Shown: positions 20,173 through 29,800 of the stretch, one piece after another
Position numbering within the stretch: position 1 is the first letter of the stretch
Layout of the letters: every line of letters begins with the position of its first letter
Assembly: GCA_024224595.1 (NCBI GenBank)
Contig: JAAENI010000684.1
Location: 1 to 42,849 of the forward strand
Direction of reading: 5' to 3'
DNA length: 42,849 bases
Origin: Hyphomicrobiales bacterium
Lineage (GTDB): Bacteria; Pseudomonadota; Alphaproteobacteria; Rhizobiales; Rhizobiaceae
The notes under the pieces: model-generated
What the model was told of the DNA's origin: nothing
The model's input: the letters and a program-made list of their open reading frames with translations, nothing else
Database searches by the model: none
Made by a program: the position numbers and the translations under genes

Positions 20173-21315
20173 TTACGACTCCGAAAACATTTGGCGTGCA
20201 ATAATAACACGCATTATTTCATTGGTGCCCTCAAGAATTTGATGTACTCTCAAGTCGCGAACAATTTTTTCGACACCATAGTCGCTTAGATAGCCATATC
20301 CGCCATGAAGTTGCAGTGCCTGATTGGCAACATTAAAGGCGATGTCGGTGACAAAACGCTTTGCCATTGCACAGTATTTGGTTTTATCTGATGCACTGGT
20401 ATCGACTTTCCAGGCGGCCTGGCGAAGAAGAACACGCGCCGCTGCGAGTTCTGTTTCCATGTCTGCAATACGAAATTGCAGTGCCTGAAACTCAGAGATC
20501 GATTTGCCGAACGCCTTGCGCTCTTTCATATAGTCTAGTGATTTATCAAGAGCACACTGGGCAGCACCCAGAGCGCTTGCTGCGATATTTAATCGACCCC
20601 CGTCCAACCCAGCCATTGCGTAAGAAAATCCTTTTCCCTCTTCACCAATCAAGTGATCTGCGGGGACTTTGCAATCATCAAATTGAACAAGGGAAGTGGG
20701 TTGGGCCCGCCAACCCATCTTTTTCTCATTGGCACCGAAAGACAGGCCCTGGCTGGGATTTTCAACCAGTATTGCCGATACACCTTTGGAACCGTCACCC
20801 CCTGTGCGAGCCATCGTCAGATACAGGTCAGAAGTATTACCACCGGAAATGAAGGTTTTTGCGCCATTTAATTTCCAACCGTTACCTTCAAATTCACCCT
20901 TTGTTGTCAATGCTGCGGCATCGGAACCGGAACCGGGTTCGGTCAGGCAATAGGAGCAAATCAGCTCCATGCTGGTCAATTTCGGTAACCACTTTTGCCT
21001 TTGTTGTTCATTGCCAAATTGGTCAATCATCCATGAACACATGTTATGAATGGATATGAATGAGCCGATTGAAGGACAGCCATAGGCTAATGCCTCAAAT
21101 ATCAGGGTGGCATCGAGGCGTGACAAAGCAGAACCTCCAACATCCTCTTTGACATATATTCCTGCCATGCCAAGCTGAGCGGCCTGTTTAATGACATCAA
21201 CCGGGAAATGCCCAGTTTCATCCCATTTGATTGCGTGGGGGGCAATGTTATCGTCAGAAAATGATCGGGCCATATTATAGACGGCCCTTTGTTCTTCATT
21301 CAGTGCAAAATCCAT
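20173..21315 (-). CDS. Acyl-CoA dehydrogenase, probable isobutyryl-CoA dehydrogenase
   Basis: CSYCLTEPGSGSDAAALTTKGEFEGNGWKLNGAKTFISGG, RKAFGKSISEFQALQFRIADM, LQLHGGYGYLSDYGVEKIVRDLRVHQILEGTNEIMRVIIARQM; operon context. Confidence 0.93.
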   Translation of the reverse strand: MDFALNEEQRAVYNMARSFSDDNIAPHAIKWDETGHFPVDVIKQAAQLGMAGIYVKEDVGGSALSRLDATLIFEALAYGCPSIGSFISIHNMCSWMIDQFGNEQQRQKWLPKLTSMELICSYCLTEPGSGSDAAALTTKGEFEGNGWKLNGAKTFISGGNTSDLYLTMARTGGDGSKGVSAILVENPSQGLSFGANEKKMGWRAQPTSLVQFDDCKVPADHLIGEEGKGFSYAMAGLDGGRLNIAASALGAAQCALDKSLDYMKERKAFGKSISEFQALQFRIADMETELAAARVLLRQAAWKVDTSASDKTKYCAMAKRFVTDIAFNVANQALQLHGGYGYLSDYGVEKIVRDLRVHQILEGTNEIMRVIIARQMFSES

Positions 21316-21375
21316 CTCGGCAATCTCCCCAATGAATTCAGGCCAAAATAAAGAATTATGGCCCGAACTATTAAA

Positions 21376-22872
21376 CTATCCCATCGTGGGAATAGAGAAT
21401 TCTGCCCCTTCTTTTACCCCGGAAGGCCAACGTGAAGTAACGGTTTTGGTCTTGGTGTAGAAGCGAATGGAATCAGGTCCGTGCTGGTTGAGGTCACCAA
21501 AGCCGGAACGTTTCCAACCACCGAATGTATGATAGGCGAGGGGCACTGGAATGGGCACATTAATGCCAACCATGCCGACTTGGACCCTTGAGGCGAAATC
21601 ACGGGCTGCATCACCGTCCCTTGTATAAATTGCCACTCCATTACCGTATTCATGAGAAGATGGCATATCGATCGCATCTTCATAATCTTTGGCGCGGGCA
21701 ATACAAAGTACGGGTCCGAAAATTTCCTCTTTGTAGATGGTCATGTCACGGGTGACATTATCAAACAAACAGCCTCCCATGTAATAGCCTTTTTCATAAC
21801 CCTGCATCTGGAAGTCACGTCCATCTACCAATAGGCTTGCACCTTCATTGATACCGGTTTCAACATAGCCTTTCACACGATCCAGTGCCTGTTGGGTGAC
21901 AAGAGGACCATAATCTGCATCTGGATCTGTCGATGGGCCAATTTTCAGTCTTTCGACCCGTGGAACAAGTTTTTCGACTAGTTTGTCGGCTGTTGCTTCC
22001 CCCACCGGAACAGCAACAGAGATAGCCATACAGCGTTCGCCGGCAGAACCGTAGCCAGCGCCAATCAGAGCATCTACTGCTTGATCCATGTCCGCATCAG
22101 GCATAATAATCATGTGGTTTTTTGCACCGCCAAAACACTGTACTCGCTTGCCGTTAGCTGTGCCGCGGGAGTAAATGTACTCGGCAATTGGTGTTGAACC
22201 GACGAAACCGATCGCCTTGATGGCATCATTATCAAGGATAGCATCAACGGCTTCCTTGTCACCATTGACTACATTGAAAATACCATCGGGAAGACCCGCT
22301 TCTGAGAACAGTTCTGCCAATCGCATTGGTACGCTGGGATCGCGTTCGGAAGGTTTGAGAATAAACGCGTTACCGCAGGCTATTGCCGGGGCAGCTTTCC
22401 ACAATGGAACCATGGCGGGGAAATTAAATGGCGTAACACCGGCAACCACACCAAGAGGTTGACGCATGGAAAACATGTCAATTCCTGGCCCGGCATCATT
22501 GGTGTATTCGCCTTTCAGAAGGTGGGGAATGCCGATGGCAAATTCCGCGACTTCAAGGCCTCTTTGAATATCACCCTTGGCATCAGGAACAGTTTTTCCG
22601 TGTTCGCGAGCGAGTAATTCTGCCAGTTCATCATAATCACGATGTACCAACTCGATGAACTTCATCATCACACGAGCTCGCTTTTGCGGATTTGTTGCAG
22701 CCCATGCTGGTTGGGCAATACTGGCCGCGCCAATCGCACTGTCAACTTCATTTTTGGCAGCGAGACTGACTTTGCCTTGTATTTCACCTGTCATTGGTAG
22801 AAAAATATCAGCTTCGCGGCCTGAAGATCCGACAACACTCTCGCCGTTAATAAAATGCCCAACTGTTCGCAT
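21376..22872 (-). CDS. mmsA: Methylmalonate-semialdehyde dehydrogenase (CoA-acylating)
   Basis: GHFINGESV, GVVAGVTPFNFPAMVPLWKAAPAIACGNAFILKPSERDPS, GAGYGSAGERCMAISVAV, VGINVPIPVPLAYHTFGGWKRSGFGD. Confidence 0.97.
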   Translation of the reverse strand: MRTVGHFINGESVVGSSGREADIFLPMTGEIQGKVSLAAKNEVDSAIGAASIAQPAWAATNPQKRARVMMKFIELVHRDYDELAELLAREHGKTVPDAKGDIQRGLEVAEFAIGIPHLLKGEYTNDAGPGIDMFSMRQPLGVVAGVTPFNFPAMVPLWKAAPAIACGNAFILKPSERDPSVPMRLAELFSEAGLPDGIFNVVNGDKEAVDAILDNDAIKAIGFVGSTPIAEYIYSRGTANGKRVQCFGGAKNHMIIMPDADMDQAVDALIGAGYGSAGERCMAISVAVPVGEATADKLVEKLVPRVERLKIGPSTDPDADYGPLVTQQALDRVKGYVETGINEGASLLVDGRDFQMQGYEKGYYMGGCLFDNVTRDMTIYKEEIFGPVLCIARAKDYEDAIDMPSSHEYGNGVAIYTRDGDAARDFASRVQVGMVGINVPIPVPLAYHTFGGWKRSGFGDLNQHGPDSIRFYTKTKTVTSRWPSGVKEGAEFSIPTMG

Positions 22873-22890
22873 GATAGCTCCTGTTTAATT

Positions 22891-22964
22891 TGGACTATTC
22901 ATAGATGAGTAAAAATTCATGCACAACAATGGATTTTTCAGTTTTGTTGTGAAAATATGCACAA
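22891..22964 (-). promoter_or_regulatory. Candidate LysR-controlled mmsA promoter/operator
   Basis: On the minus strand TTGTGC (22921-22926), 17 nt, TATGAA (22898-22903); TTGTGCAT repeated at 22919-22926 and 22957-22964; inverted repeat CACAACAA (22922-22929)/TTGTTGTG (22944-22951). Confidence 0.5.
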
Positions 22965-22986
22965 TGAAATTTTGAATAATTGAAGA

Positions 22987-23874
22987 TTGGAGAAAAGTGT
23001 TTTGAATTGGGATGACTACAGATTCTTTTTGGCTGTTGCGCGGGCTGGCCGCCTTAGCGCTGCGGGCCAACAATTGGGCGTCGATCATGCAACGGTTGGG
23101 CGAAGAGTAAAAGCACTTGAAAAAAACCTTGATACAAAGCTGTTTGATCGTTCCCCACAAGGATATTCGCTGACAGATGCAGGTCACCGGCTGATTGGTA
23201 TTGCTGAATCGATGGAAAGTGGCGCTATTCAAGCTCAAGCGGAATTGGGTGGGCAGCACAAAAATATTTCAGGGATTATCAGAATTGGAGCCTCAGAAGG
23301 TATTGCGACTTCGGTGTTGGCTAAGTGTGCAGGAGAATTGTGTCGTCGCCATCCGGATCTTGAAATTCAAATTGTTGCTTTGCCACGTACATTCTCATTG
23401 TCAAAACGGGAGGCAGATATTGCGATTGCGGTTTCTCCTCCAACTTCTGGGCGATTGAAATGTCGAAAAATAGCCGATTACAAACTGCATATGTATGGAA
23501 CAAGAAAATATTTGAATGCTCATGATGAAATTAAGTCTATCGATGATCTGACTAAAGTTCGCGGCATCGGTTATGTTCATGATCTGATTTATGATAAGGA
23601 ACTTGATTATATTCCGCTGGTATCTCCAGATATCAAGCCGCACCTGACCAGTACATCTGTTCATGTTCAACTTGAGGCAACTCTTAATGATTCCGGTGTC
23701 TGCATTCTGCATGATTTTATGGCAGCACCTTATAAGCAGCTGCAAAAAGTATTACCGGAACAAATTTCGTTCACTCGCTCATTCTGGTTTATTGTGCATG
23801 AAGACTATGCCAACCTTGAACGCGTGAGGGTTGTGTCTGATGCTATAATTGAGGGTATCAGAAAAGAAATCTGA
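22987..23874 (+). CDS. LysR-family transcriptional regulator, divergent from mmsA
   Basis: LNWDDYRFFLAVARAGRLSAAGQQLGVDHATVGRRVKALEKNLDTKLFDRSPQGYSLTDAG N-terminal wHTH; TTG starts possible at 22987 or 23002. Confidence 0.93.
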   Translation: MEKSVLNWDDYRFFLAVARAGRLSAAGQQLGVDHATVGRRVKALEKNLDTKLFDRSPQGYSLTDAGHRLIGIAESMESGAIQAQAELGGQHKNISGIIRIGASEGIATSVLAKCAGELCRRHPDLEIQIVALPRTFSLSKREADIAIAVSPPTSGRLKCRKIADYKLHMYGTRKYLNAHDEIKSIDDLTKVRGIGYVHDLIYDKELDYIPLVSPDIKPHLTSTSVHVQLEATLNDSGVCILHDFMAAPYKQLQKVLPEQISFTRSFWFIVHEDYANLERVRVVSDAIIEGIRKEI

Positions 23875-23879
23875 ACAGT

Positions 23880-24782
23880 TTAATTCTCTCTGGAAACAAT
23901 AAAATGCGCGGCCTGAACCAACAAGTCCGAACGCTCACCGAAAATAGACACGCTTTCACAGGCTTGGCTAACCAAATCTTTGGCCATTTCACCGGTAACT
24001 TTCAGTCCAAGGGAAGACAATTGGGTTTGTTTTCCCTGTTTGTCGTCTTTGCCTGTGCCTTTTCCCAATTGACTTTCTGTTGCGGTAACATCGAGGATAT
24101 CATCTGCCAGTTGAAACGCTTGTCCAATGGCCTGACCATAAATTGATAATGCATTTAATTCTGTTATTGAAGCCTCGCCGCAAATGCCGCCCGCTTCACA
24201 TGCAAATTTTATGAGCGCACCCGTTTTCATCGCCTGCATTCGGGCAATTTCACTAAAATCCGGTGATTTTGATTCGGGATATAAATCAAGCATCTGACCA
24301 CCTACCATTCCTCCTATTCCCGCAGCTTTTGCCAATTTTGAAATCAGAGTAATGCGGGTTTGTGGATTGTTATGGGTAGAATTGTCGCTAAGAATATCAA
24401 AAGCAAGCGTTAACAGGCCGTCACCTGCGAGAATTGCGGTGGCTTCATCAAATGCTTTGTGCACTGTCGGTTTTCCACGGCGCAGGTCGTCATCATCCAT
24501 GGCTGGCAAATCATCATGTACCAGCGAATAACAGTGTATACATTCCAACGCGGTGGCTATTTGAAGCAGGTTGCTCTGGTTTGCGCCAAATAATCTGCCG
24601 GTCTGCATGACGAGAAACGGGCGAAGTCGCTTGCCGCCATTGAGTGCCGCATGGCGCAAGGACATCATCAGTTTTTTAGGTCGACAAATCTCACCACTGA
24701 TGTTTGTCAGTGACAAAACTTCTGCAAGACGGGTCTCAACAGTAATTGCGTCCTGTTTTAATTGATGGTGAAAGAGATTCAT
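23880..24782 (-). CDS. ispA: Polyprenyl synthetase (farnesyl diphosphate synthase-type)
   Basis: GGKRLRPFLVMQTGRLF, ALECIHCYSLVHDDLPAMDDDDLRRGKPTVHKAFDEATAILAGDGLLTLAF, GQAFQLADDILD. Confidence 0.95.
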   Translation of the reverse strand: MNLFHHQLKQDAITVETRLAEVLSLTNISGEICRPKKLMMSLRHAALNGGKRLRPFLVMQTGRLFGANQSNLLQIATALECIHCYSLVHDDLPAMDDDDLRRGKPTVHKAFDEATAILAGDGLLTLAFDILSDNSTHNNPQTRITLISKLAKAAGIGGMVGGQMLDLYPESKSPDFSEIARMQAMKTGALIKFACEAGGICGEASITELNALSIYGQAIGQAFQLADDILDVTATESQLGKGTGKDDKQGKQTQLSSLGLKVTGEMAKDLVSQACESVSIFGERSDLLVQAAHFIVSREN

Positions 24783-24832
24783 ATGTGCTTCTTTGGGTTA
24801 GAGTTTGTTTATGAATACACAACAGGTTTTGA

Positions 24833-24874
24833 CATTTGCAAATGATTGTTCAATGACTTTGTTATCCCTATAGT
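24833..24874. promoter_or_regulatory. Divergent ispA/mtgA promoter region with a 12-bp palindrome
   Basis: CATTTGCAAATG palindrome (24833-24844); plus-strand TTGTTC (24846-24851)-17 nt-TATAGT (24869-24874). Confidence 0.3.
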
Positions 24875-24942
24875 TTAAGTGGCCCATGCGTCCAACCTGA
24901 AAAACCGGCGGGTTAAATCTATTCTACTAAATTTGGAACAAA

Positions 24943-25704
24943 ATGAAAAAGAGCAAATTGACATTTTGGAAACGAATTCGTCGATTTGGTATTAGGGTGC
25001 TGCAGTTTCTTTTTGTCAGGCTCAGATTTGTTTTACGGCTTATACTGATGATTGCAGCAATGTTGATTCTGGTATCGGTTGTTTTGACTTTATTATATTC
25101 ATCGACAAGCATTAACCCGGTGTCAACTTTGATGGCCGCGCGTTTCGTTAGCGGAAAACCAGTTGATCGAAAATGGGTCAAGCTTGATGATATTAATGTC
25201 GTGCTTGTTCATTCGGTGATGATGTCTGAAGATGCCAAATTCTGCGCTCATAATGGTATTGATTTTGCGGCTCTCAATCAGGTAATTGATAGTGCACTGA
25301 AAGGCGAAAAAACCCGAGGCGCCAGTACGCTTTCAATGCAGACTGTTAAAAATTTGTATTTGTGGCCTGGGCGATCGTATTTTCGTAAACTATTGGAACT
25401 ACCTTTAGCATTGATGACAGATTATGTCTGGGGTAAACGCCGGATGATCGAAATATATTTGAATATTGCTGAATGGGGTGATGGCATATTCGGAATTGAG
25501 TCCGCCTCACAACACTATTTCAGGCGTAGTTCCAAAAAGTTAAATGCCCGTCAATCAGCATTGCTTGCCGTGGCTTTACCCAACCCGAAATGGCGCAACG
25601 CGGCTAGAGCCAGTAAAAACCTTAAACGACTGGCCAGAAAAATTGAACGACGAGCATTTCGAAGTGGTGCGTATGTAAAATGTTTGGGAAAAACAGGTGA
25701 GTAA
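24943..25704 (+). CDS. mtgA: Monofunctional biosynthetic peptidoglycan transglycosylase
   Basis: SVMMSEDAKFCAHNGIDFAALNQVIDSALKGEKTRGASTLSMQTVKNLYLWPGRSYFRKLLELPLALMTDYVWGKRRMIEIYLNIAEWGDGIFGIESASQHYF GT51 motifs. Confidence 0.96.
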   Translation: MKKSKLTFWKRIRRFGIRVLQFLFVRLRFVLRLILMIAAMLILVSVVLTLLYSSTSINPVSTLMAARFVSGKPVDRKWVKLDDINVVLVHSVMMSEDAKFCAHNGIDFAALNQVIDSALKGEKTRGASTLSMQTVKNLYLWPGRSYFRKLLELPLALMTDYVWGKRRMIEIYLNIAEWGDGIFGIESASQHYFRRSSKKLNARQSALLAVALPNPKWRNAARASKNLKRLARKIERRAFRSGAYVKCLGKTGE

Positions 25705-25892
25705 TCAGAATTAACACCTGCCATTTTGATACTGAAGGTGTATTATGAAAAAAAAACAACAATACTTGCAAAATTCATCTGGTCAAAATGGCCATTTGCC
25801 TGTATAAGCCGCGCCCAGACAGACAATTTCTAACATTGTACAAATTTGCATAGGCGCAATTTGGCGCAGCAGATTTGTTTTGGAGAATTCCC

Positions 25893-26078
25893 ATGGCAGT
25901 GCCAAAAAGTAAAATTACCCGCATGAAGCGCGGCTTCCGCCGCTCAAACAGTGCATTGACACAACCTTCATATGTGGAAGACAAGGATTCAGGTGAGTTG
26001 CGTCGTCCTCATCATATTGATCTGAAAACCGGTATGTATCGCGGACGTCAGGTTTTGGAGCCAAAAGATTCAATCTGA
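25893..26078 (+). CDS. rpmF: 50S ribosomal protein L32
   Basis: [62 protein letters not shown] upstream. Confidence 0.98.
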   Translation: MAVPKSKITRMKRGFRRSNSALTQPSYVEDKDSGELRRPHHIDLKTGMYRGRQVLEPKDSI

Positions 26079-26100
26079 TTTTTCTGTTGTGTGAATTTAC

Positions 26101-26130
26101 AAAAGGTCGGCAAATTGGTGTCGGCCTTTT
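26101..26130 (+). terminator. Rho-independent terminator downstream of rpmF
   Basis: AAAAGGTCGGC-AAATTGGT-GTCGGCCTTTT, 11-pair stem with two G-T wobbles, followed by TTG. Confidence 0.8.
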
Positions 26131-26288
26131 TTGTTGTGCCGCAAATACCTTCAATTGCCCTTTTAGAATTGTTGCGGTAAAGATAGATCAGTCTTGATGC
26201 CAAACCTATATTTGTCACTAAGTGATAGTGGTGAATAGATTGAATTTGTTAAAAGAAACCTACAATAACTTGTTCAAGAGGAATCCGT

Positions 26289-26696
26289 ATGCTTGTTAAT
26301 GTGCCAATGTTAGTTGTTCCCCTTATTATTTTTAATATTGTTGGGTTTGGATTGATAGGAGGTGCAGGTACCGATCCATGGGCTAGCGAAGTAATGAGTG
26401 TCACCATGATATCTGGTGAATTGTGGACGATGTCACTGGGTGATCTGATGATTACCCTCAGTTTGTTTTTTTTGTTTTTTGAGATTATCAAGGCAACCAG
26501 AATAGGTGCATCATCGATCGTTGATCATCTTCTTTCAACTTTTGTATTTATTGCTTACCTGATTGAGTTTTTAACTGTTGGATATGCAGCTCATGCGGTA
26601 TTTTTCATTTTGCTGACTATTGCGCTGGTCGATGTAGTGGCCGGGTTCTCGATTTCAATTCGCTCGGCTACCAGAGATGTTTCCTTCAACGGTTGA
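26289..26696 (+). CDS. Small hydrophobic membrane protein, about 4 TM helices, unknown function
   Basis: Hydrophobic throughout (LVVPLIIFNIVGFGLIGG..., LGDLMITLSLFFLFFEIIKATR, FVFIAYLIEFLTVGYAAHAVFFILLTIALVDVVAGF). Confidence 0.75.
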   Translation: MLVNVPMLVVPLIIFNIVGFGLIGGAGTDPWASEVMSVTMISGELWTMSLGDLMITLSLFFLFFEIIKATRIGASSIVDHLLSTFVFIAYLIEFLTVGYAAHAVFFILLTIALVDVVAGFSISIRSATRDVSFNG

Positions 26697-26762
26697 GTTT
26701 CAGATTGTTGGCTGAAATTTCTTAGAATGTAGGTGGTCGATAATTTGTTTGATATTGTCGCT

Positions 26763-26790
26763 TTGACTTATCTGCCTCCATCGTTATACA
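26763..26790 (+). promoter_or_regulatory. Candidate sigma70-type promoter of pyc
   Basis: TTGACT (26763-26768)-16 nt-TATACA (26785-26790), about 39 bp upstream of the GTG start. Confidence 0.5.
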
Positions 26791-26828
26791 ACCCGTAAAT
26801 TTAGTCTTCCAAATCGGGTTGGGTCAAA

Positions 26829-29800
26829 GTGATCAAAAAAATTCTTGTAGCCAATCGTTCGGAAATTGCCATCAGGGTATTTCGGGCAGCAAACGAACTC
26901 AATTTAAAAACGGTTGGCATTTGGGCTGAAGAGGATCGTTTAGCCCTGCATAGATTTAAGGCCGACGAAGCTTATCGGATTGGGCGAGGACCACATCTTG
27001 ATAAAGATCTGGGTCCGATCGCGGCTTATCTTTCAATTGCAGAAATATTGCGTGTTGCAAAGCTTTCAAATGCGGATGCAATACATCCTGGATATGGATT
27101 GCTTTCGGAAAGCCCTGAATTTGCTGATGCCTGCGAGGATGCAGGCTTCATCTTTATCGGCCCAAAGGGCGACACGATGCGCCGGTTGGGAAACAAAGTT
27201 GCGGCTCGCAATCTAGCTGTCGAAACTGGAGTTCCAGTAATTCCTGCCACAAAACCTTTGCCAAACAATGAGCACGAAGTTGAACAGATGGCCCTGGAGG
27301 TGGGATATCCGGTCATGTTAAAAGCCTCTTGGGGTGGAGGTGGGCGCGGTATGCGGGTGATACGCAACCCAGAAGAGTTGCACCGTGAAGTTAATGAAGG
27401 AAAACGTGAAGCCAGGGCGGCATTTGGTAAAGATGAGGTGTATCTGGAAAAATTAATTGAACGGGCGCGGCATGTGGAGGTACAGGTCCTGGGCGATACC
27501 CACGGTAATGTTGTTCACTTGTTTGAACGTGATTGCTCGGTGCAGCGGCGTAATCAGAAGGTCGTTGAGCGAGCCCCGGCTCCCTATCTGGGTGATGACC
27601 AACGCAATGAGCTTGCTCAATACGCGATGAAACTCGCTACACAGACTGCCTATGTTGGTGCTGGAACCATTGAATTCCTGATGGACATAGATACTGGAGA
27701 GTTTTACTTTATCGAAGTTAATCCCCGTATTCAGGTAGAACATACAGTGACTGAAGAAGTTACCGGGATCGATATTGTTAAAGCCCAAATTCATATTCTT
27801 GAAGGCAAGGTAATTGGTCAACCCGATTCGGGCGTGCCGCTTCAAAAGGATATCAAGCTTAATGGGCATGCCCTTCAATGTCGGATTACAACTGAAGATC
27901 CTGAGCAAAACTTTATTCCCGATTACGGTCGAATTACCGCCTATCGTGGTGCCACGGGATTCGGTATTCGTCTGGATGGCGGAACAGCCTATTCCGGCGC
28001 GGTTATTACCAGATTTTATGATCCGTTACTGGAAAAAGTAACAGCGTGGGCTCCGACTTCAGATGAGGTAATCAAACGGATGGATAGAGCGCTGCGTGAA
28101 TTCCGGATTCGCGGTGTTGCTACAAATTTGACATTTCTGGAAGCGATTATCGGGCACAAAAGTTTTAAAAACTGCACTTATACAACAAAGTTTATTGATA
28201 ATACACCTGCACTTTTTGAACGGGTCAAACGCAAAGACAGAGCTACTAAACTTCTGAATTATATTGGTGATGTCACAGTCAATGGCCATCCTGAGACAAA
28301 GGGAAGGGCTAGGGCACCATCAGGTGTTGCCAAGCCAATTATTCCGATTTTTCAACCGGAAGCAGCAACAGGTACACGTGATCGATTAAAAGCAATGGGT
28401 GCGACCAAGTTTACCCAGTGGGTACGTCAGCAACCTCAACTGATGATTACTGATACAACAATGCGGGATGCCCACCAGTCGTTGCTCGCAACGCGGATGC
28501 GGACCCATGATCTCGTTTCAATAGCGCGATCCTATTCGGCTGGCCTACCAGAGTTGTTTTCCCTGGAATGTTGGGGTGGTGCGACATTTGATGTGGCTAT
28601 GCGCTTTCTGACTGAAGACCCCTGGGAACGGTTGGAGGGGATTCGAAACAACGCTCCTAATATCTTACTGCAGATGTTGTTACGCGGAGCAAATGGTGTT
28701 GGCTACAAAAACTACCCTGACAATGTAGTTCGCCAGTTTATTGATCAGGCAGCAAAGGGGGGCGTGGATGTTTTCCGGGTCTTTGATTGTCTTAACTGGG
28801 TAGACAATATGCGCGTTGCCATGGATGCGGTGAACGAATCGGGTAAGATTTGTGAAGGCACCATATGTTATACAGGTGATGTTCTGGATAAGGCCCGTTC
28901 AAAGTATGATTTAAGATATTATGTACGTATTTTGGGGGAGTTGGAATCTGCCGGTGCCCATATGATTGCACTGAAGGATATGGCAGGATTGCTGAAGCCA
29001 GAAAGCGCCAGAGTTCTGTTTAAAACACTGCGGGAAGAAACAGACCTGCCCCTGCATTTCCATACCCATGACACATCAGGCATCTCAGCAGCCTCCGCTC
29101 TGGTCGCGGCTGAGTGCGGTGTGGATGTTGTTGATGCAGCAATGGATGCTCTATCAGGAAATACCTCGCAGCCCTGCCTCGGTTCCATTGTGGAGGCTCT
29201 GCGCGGTACAAAAGTCGATACCGGTCTTGATCCTCAGGCAATTCGTGAAATATCGTTCTATTGGGAAGCGGTACGCTATTATTATGCGGCGTTTGAAAGT
29301 GATCTCAAAGGGCCTGCGTCTGAAGTCTATTTGCATGAAATGCCAGGAGGGCAATTTACCAACTTGAAAGAGCAGGCTCGATCTCTGGGACTGGAGAGCC
29401 GCTGGCACGAAGTGGCGCAAACATACTCTGATGTGAATCATCTATTTGGGGATATCATCAAAGTGACACCGTCATCCAAGGTCGTTGGCGATATGGCCTT
29501 GATGCTGGTTAGCCAGGATATGAAAGTTGAAGAGATCCGTTCCGGAGAAAGGGAGATTTCCTATCCCGAATCGGTGGTATCAATGATGCGCGGTGATTTG
29601 GGTCAACCTGTTGGTGGTTGGCCACCGGAAATTCAAGCTGCGGCGTTAAAGGGAGAAGAACCATATACTATCCCGCCAGGATCTCTACTGGCAGCAGCTG
29701 ATATCGAGGCTGAAAGATCAGACATTAGTGAGACACTGGGTGAATCGATCAATGATCAGGAGTTGGCTTCTTATCTAATGTACCCAAAAGTGTTTACTGA

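Noticed and set aside
28919-29441. Overlapping minus ORFs opposite pyc
   Set aside because: Lie within the carboxyltransferase domain coding sequence of pyc; shadow ORFs
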